Assembly (NCBI RefSeq): GCF_021742065.1
Contig: NZ_JAKKIE010000033.1
Location: forward strand, 1 to 45,777
Length of the DNA: 45,777 nt
Source: Rhizorhapis sp. SPR117
Lineage (GTDB): Bacteria > Pseudomonadota > Alphaproteobacteria > Sphingomonadales > Sphingomonadaceae
Reading direction: 5' to 3'
Shown: piece after piece, positions 45,752 through 45,777 of the stretch
How positions within the stretch are numbered: the first letter of the stretch is position 1
Layout: each line of letters starts with the position of its first letter
Notes under the pieces: generated by a model
Told to the model about the DNA's origin: nothing
The model's database searches: none
What the model saw: the letters and a program-made list of their open reading frames with translations, nothing else
Made by a program: the position numbers and the translations under genes

Positions 45752-45777
45752 GGTCGGCGATGGACGCCCACGGTAGG

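Overview
The window looks like chromosomal DNA of an alphaproteobacterium, most likely of the order Sphingomonadales. The support is the protein families and their order: purH, a heparinase II/III-like gene, rpe, rsmB and htpX; COQ9 beside a riboflavin cluster; lptC-lptA-lptB-rpoN; and DUF1674. Palindromic repeats of the 'AKAGIH' type common in sphingomonads add to this. I cannot fix the genus. Almost everything is housekeeping; accessory DNA is confined to the two ends and to one small insertion in the middle.

Layout. 1-67 holds two direct repeats that look like the end of an IS21-type element. 169-684 is an exported MsrB. 681-4373 (minus) is a three-gene envelope set: flavin oxidoreductase, GtrA flippase, polytopic glycosyltransferase-like protein. 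4548-10924 (minus) is purH, heparinase-like, rpe, rsmB, htpX. 11015-12898 (plus) is a small DUF1674/SdhAF4-like gene, an unknown protein and galU. 13140-23516 (minus) is a long series: nadE, gltX, a membrane protein, ribD, ribE, an HTH-RibB-RibA-like fusion, ribH, coq9, feoA, feoB, ssb. 23769-31868 (plus) is prs, hisN, rpmI, rplT, a GIY-YIG gene, pheS, pheT, prfC. 31870-37020 (minus) is terC, rnd, lptC, lptA, lptB, rpoN. 37110-42700 is mixed: DUF4870, a double cold-shock-domain protein, a GGCT-like protein, a 27-residue membrane peptide, an ABM monooxygenase-like protein with an AraC regulator, a lipoprotein, a UbiH-family hydroxylase and a glutathione peroxidase. 42711-44420 (minus) is a CnoX-like thioredoxin, a LON-domain protein and Trm112. 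44599-44673 is tRNA-Gly(GCC), followed by integrated foreign DNA with a broken ardC up to the window end.

How genes work together. ribD, ribE, ribB and ribH cover riboflavin synthesis except a functional GTP cyclohydrolase II: the RibA-like half of the fusion has lost the zinc cysteines. The same fusion carries an N-terminal helix-turn-helix, and a perfect palindrome lies just before its start codon, which suggests an enzyme that represses its own gene. feoAB has a Fur-like palindrome upstream. lptC-A-B build part of the LPS transport bridge. coq9 and the UbiH-family gene serve ubiquinone synthesis.

Most interesting points. (1) A GIY-YIG nuclease gene lies exactly between the two arms of a palindromic repeat, which here form a perfect 37-bp inverted repeat between rplT and pheS. 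Two gene-less copies of the same repeat sit at 12999-13092 and 23590-23684, so this looks like a nuclease-associated mobile repeat. (2) The HTH-RibB-RibA-like fusion with its candidate operator. (3) A cold-shock-protein leader that can form two mutually exclusive hairpins, one hiding the start codon. (4) A 27-residue membrane peptide gene with a near-perfect ribosome site and its own terminator. All assignments come from reading the sequence; no database search was run.
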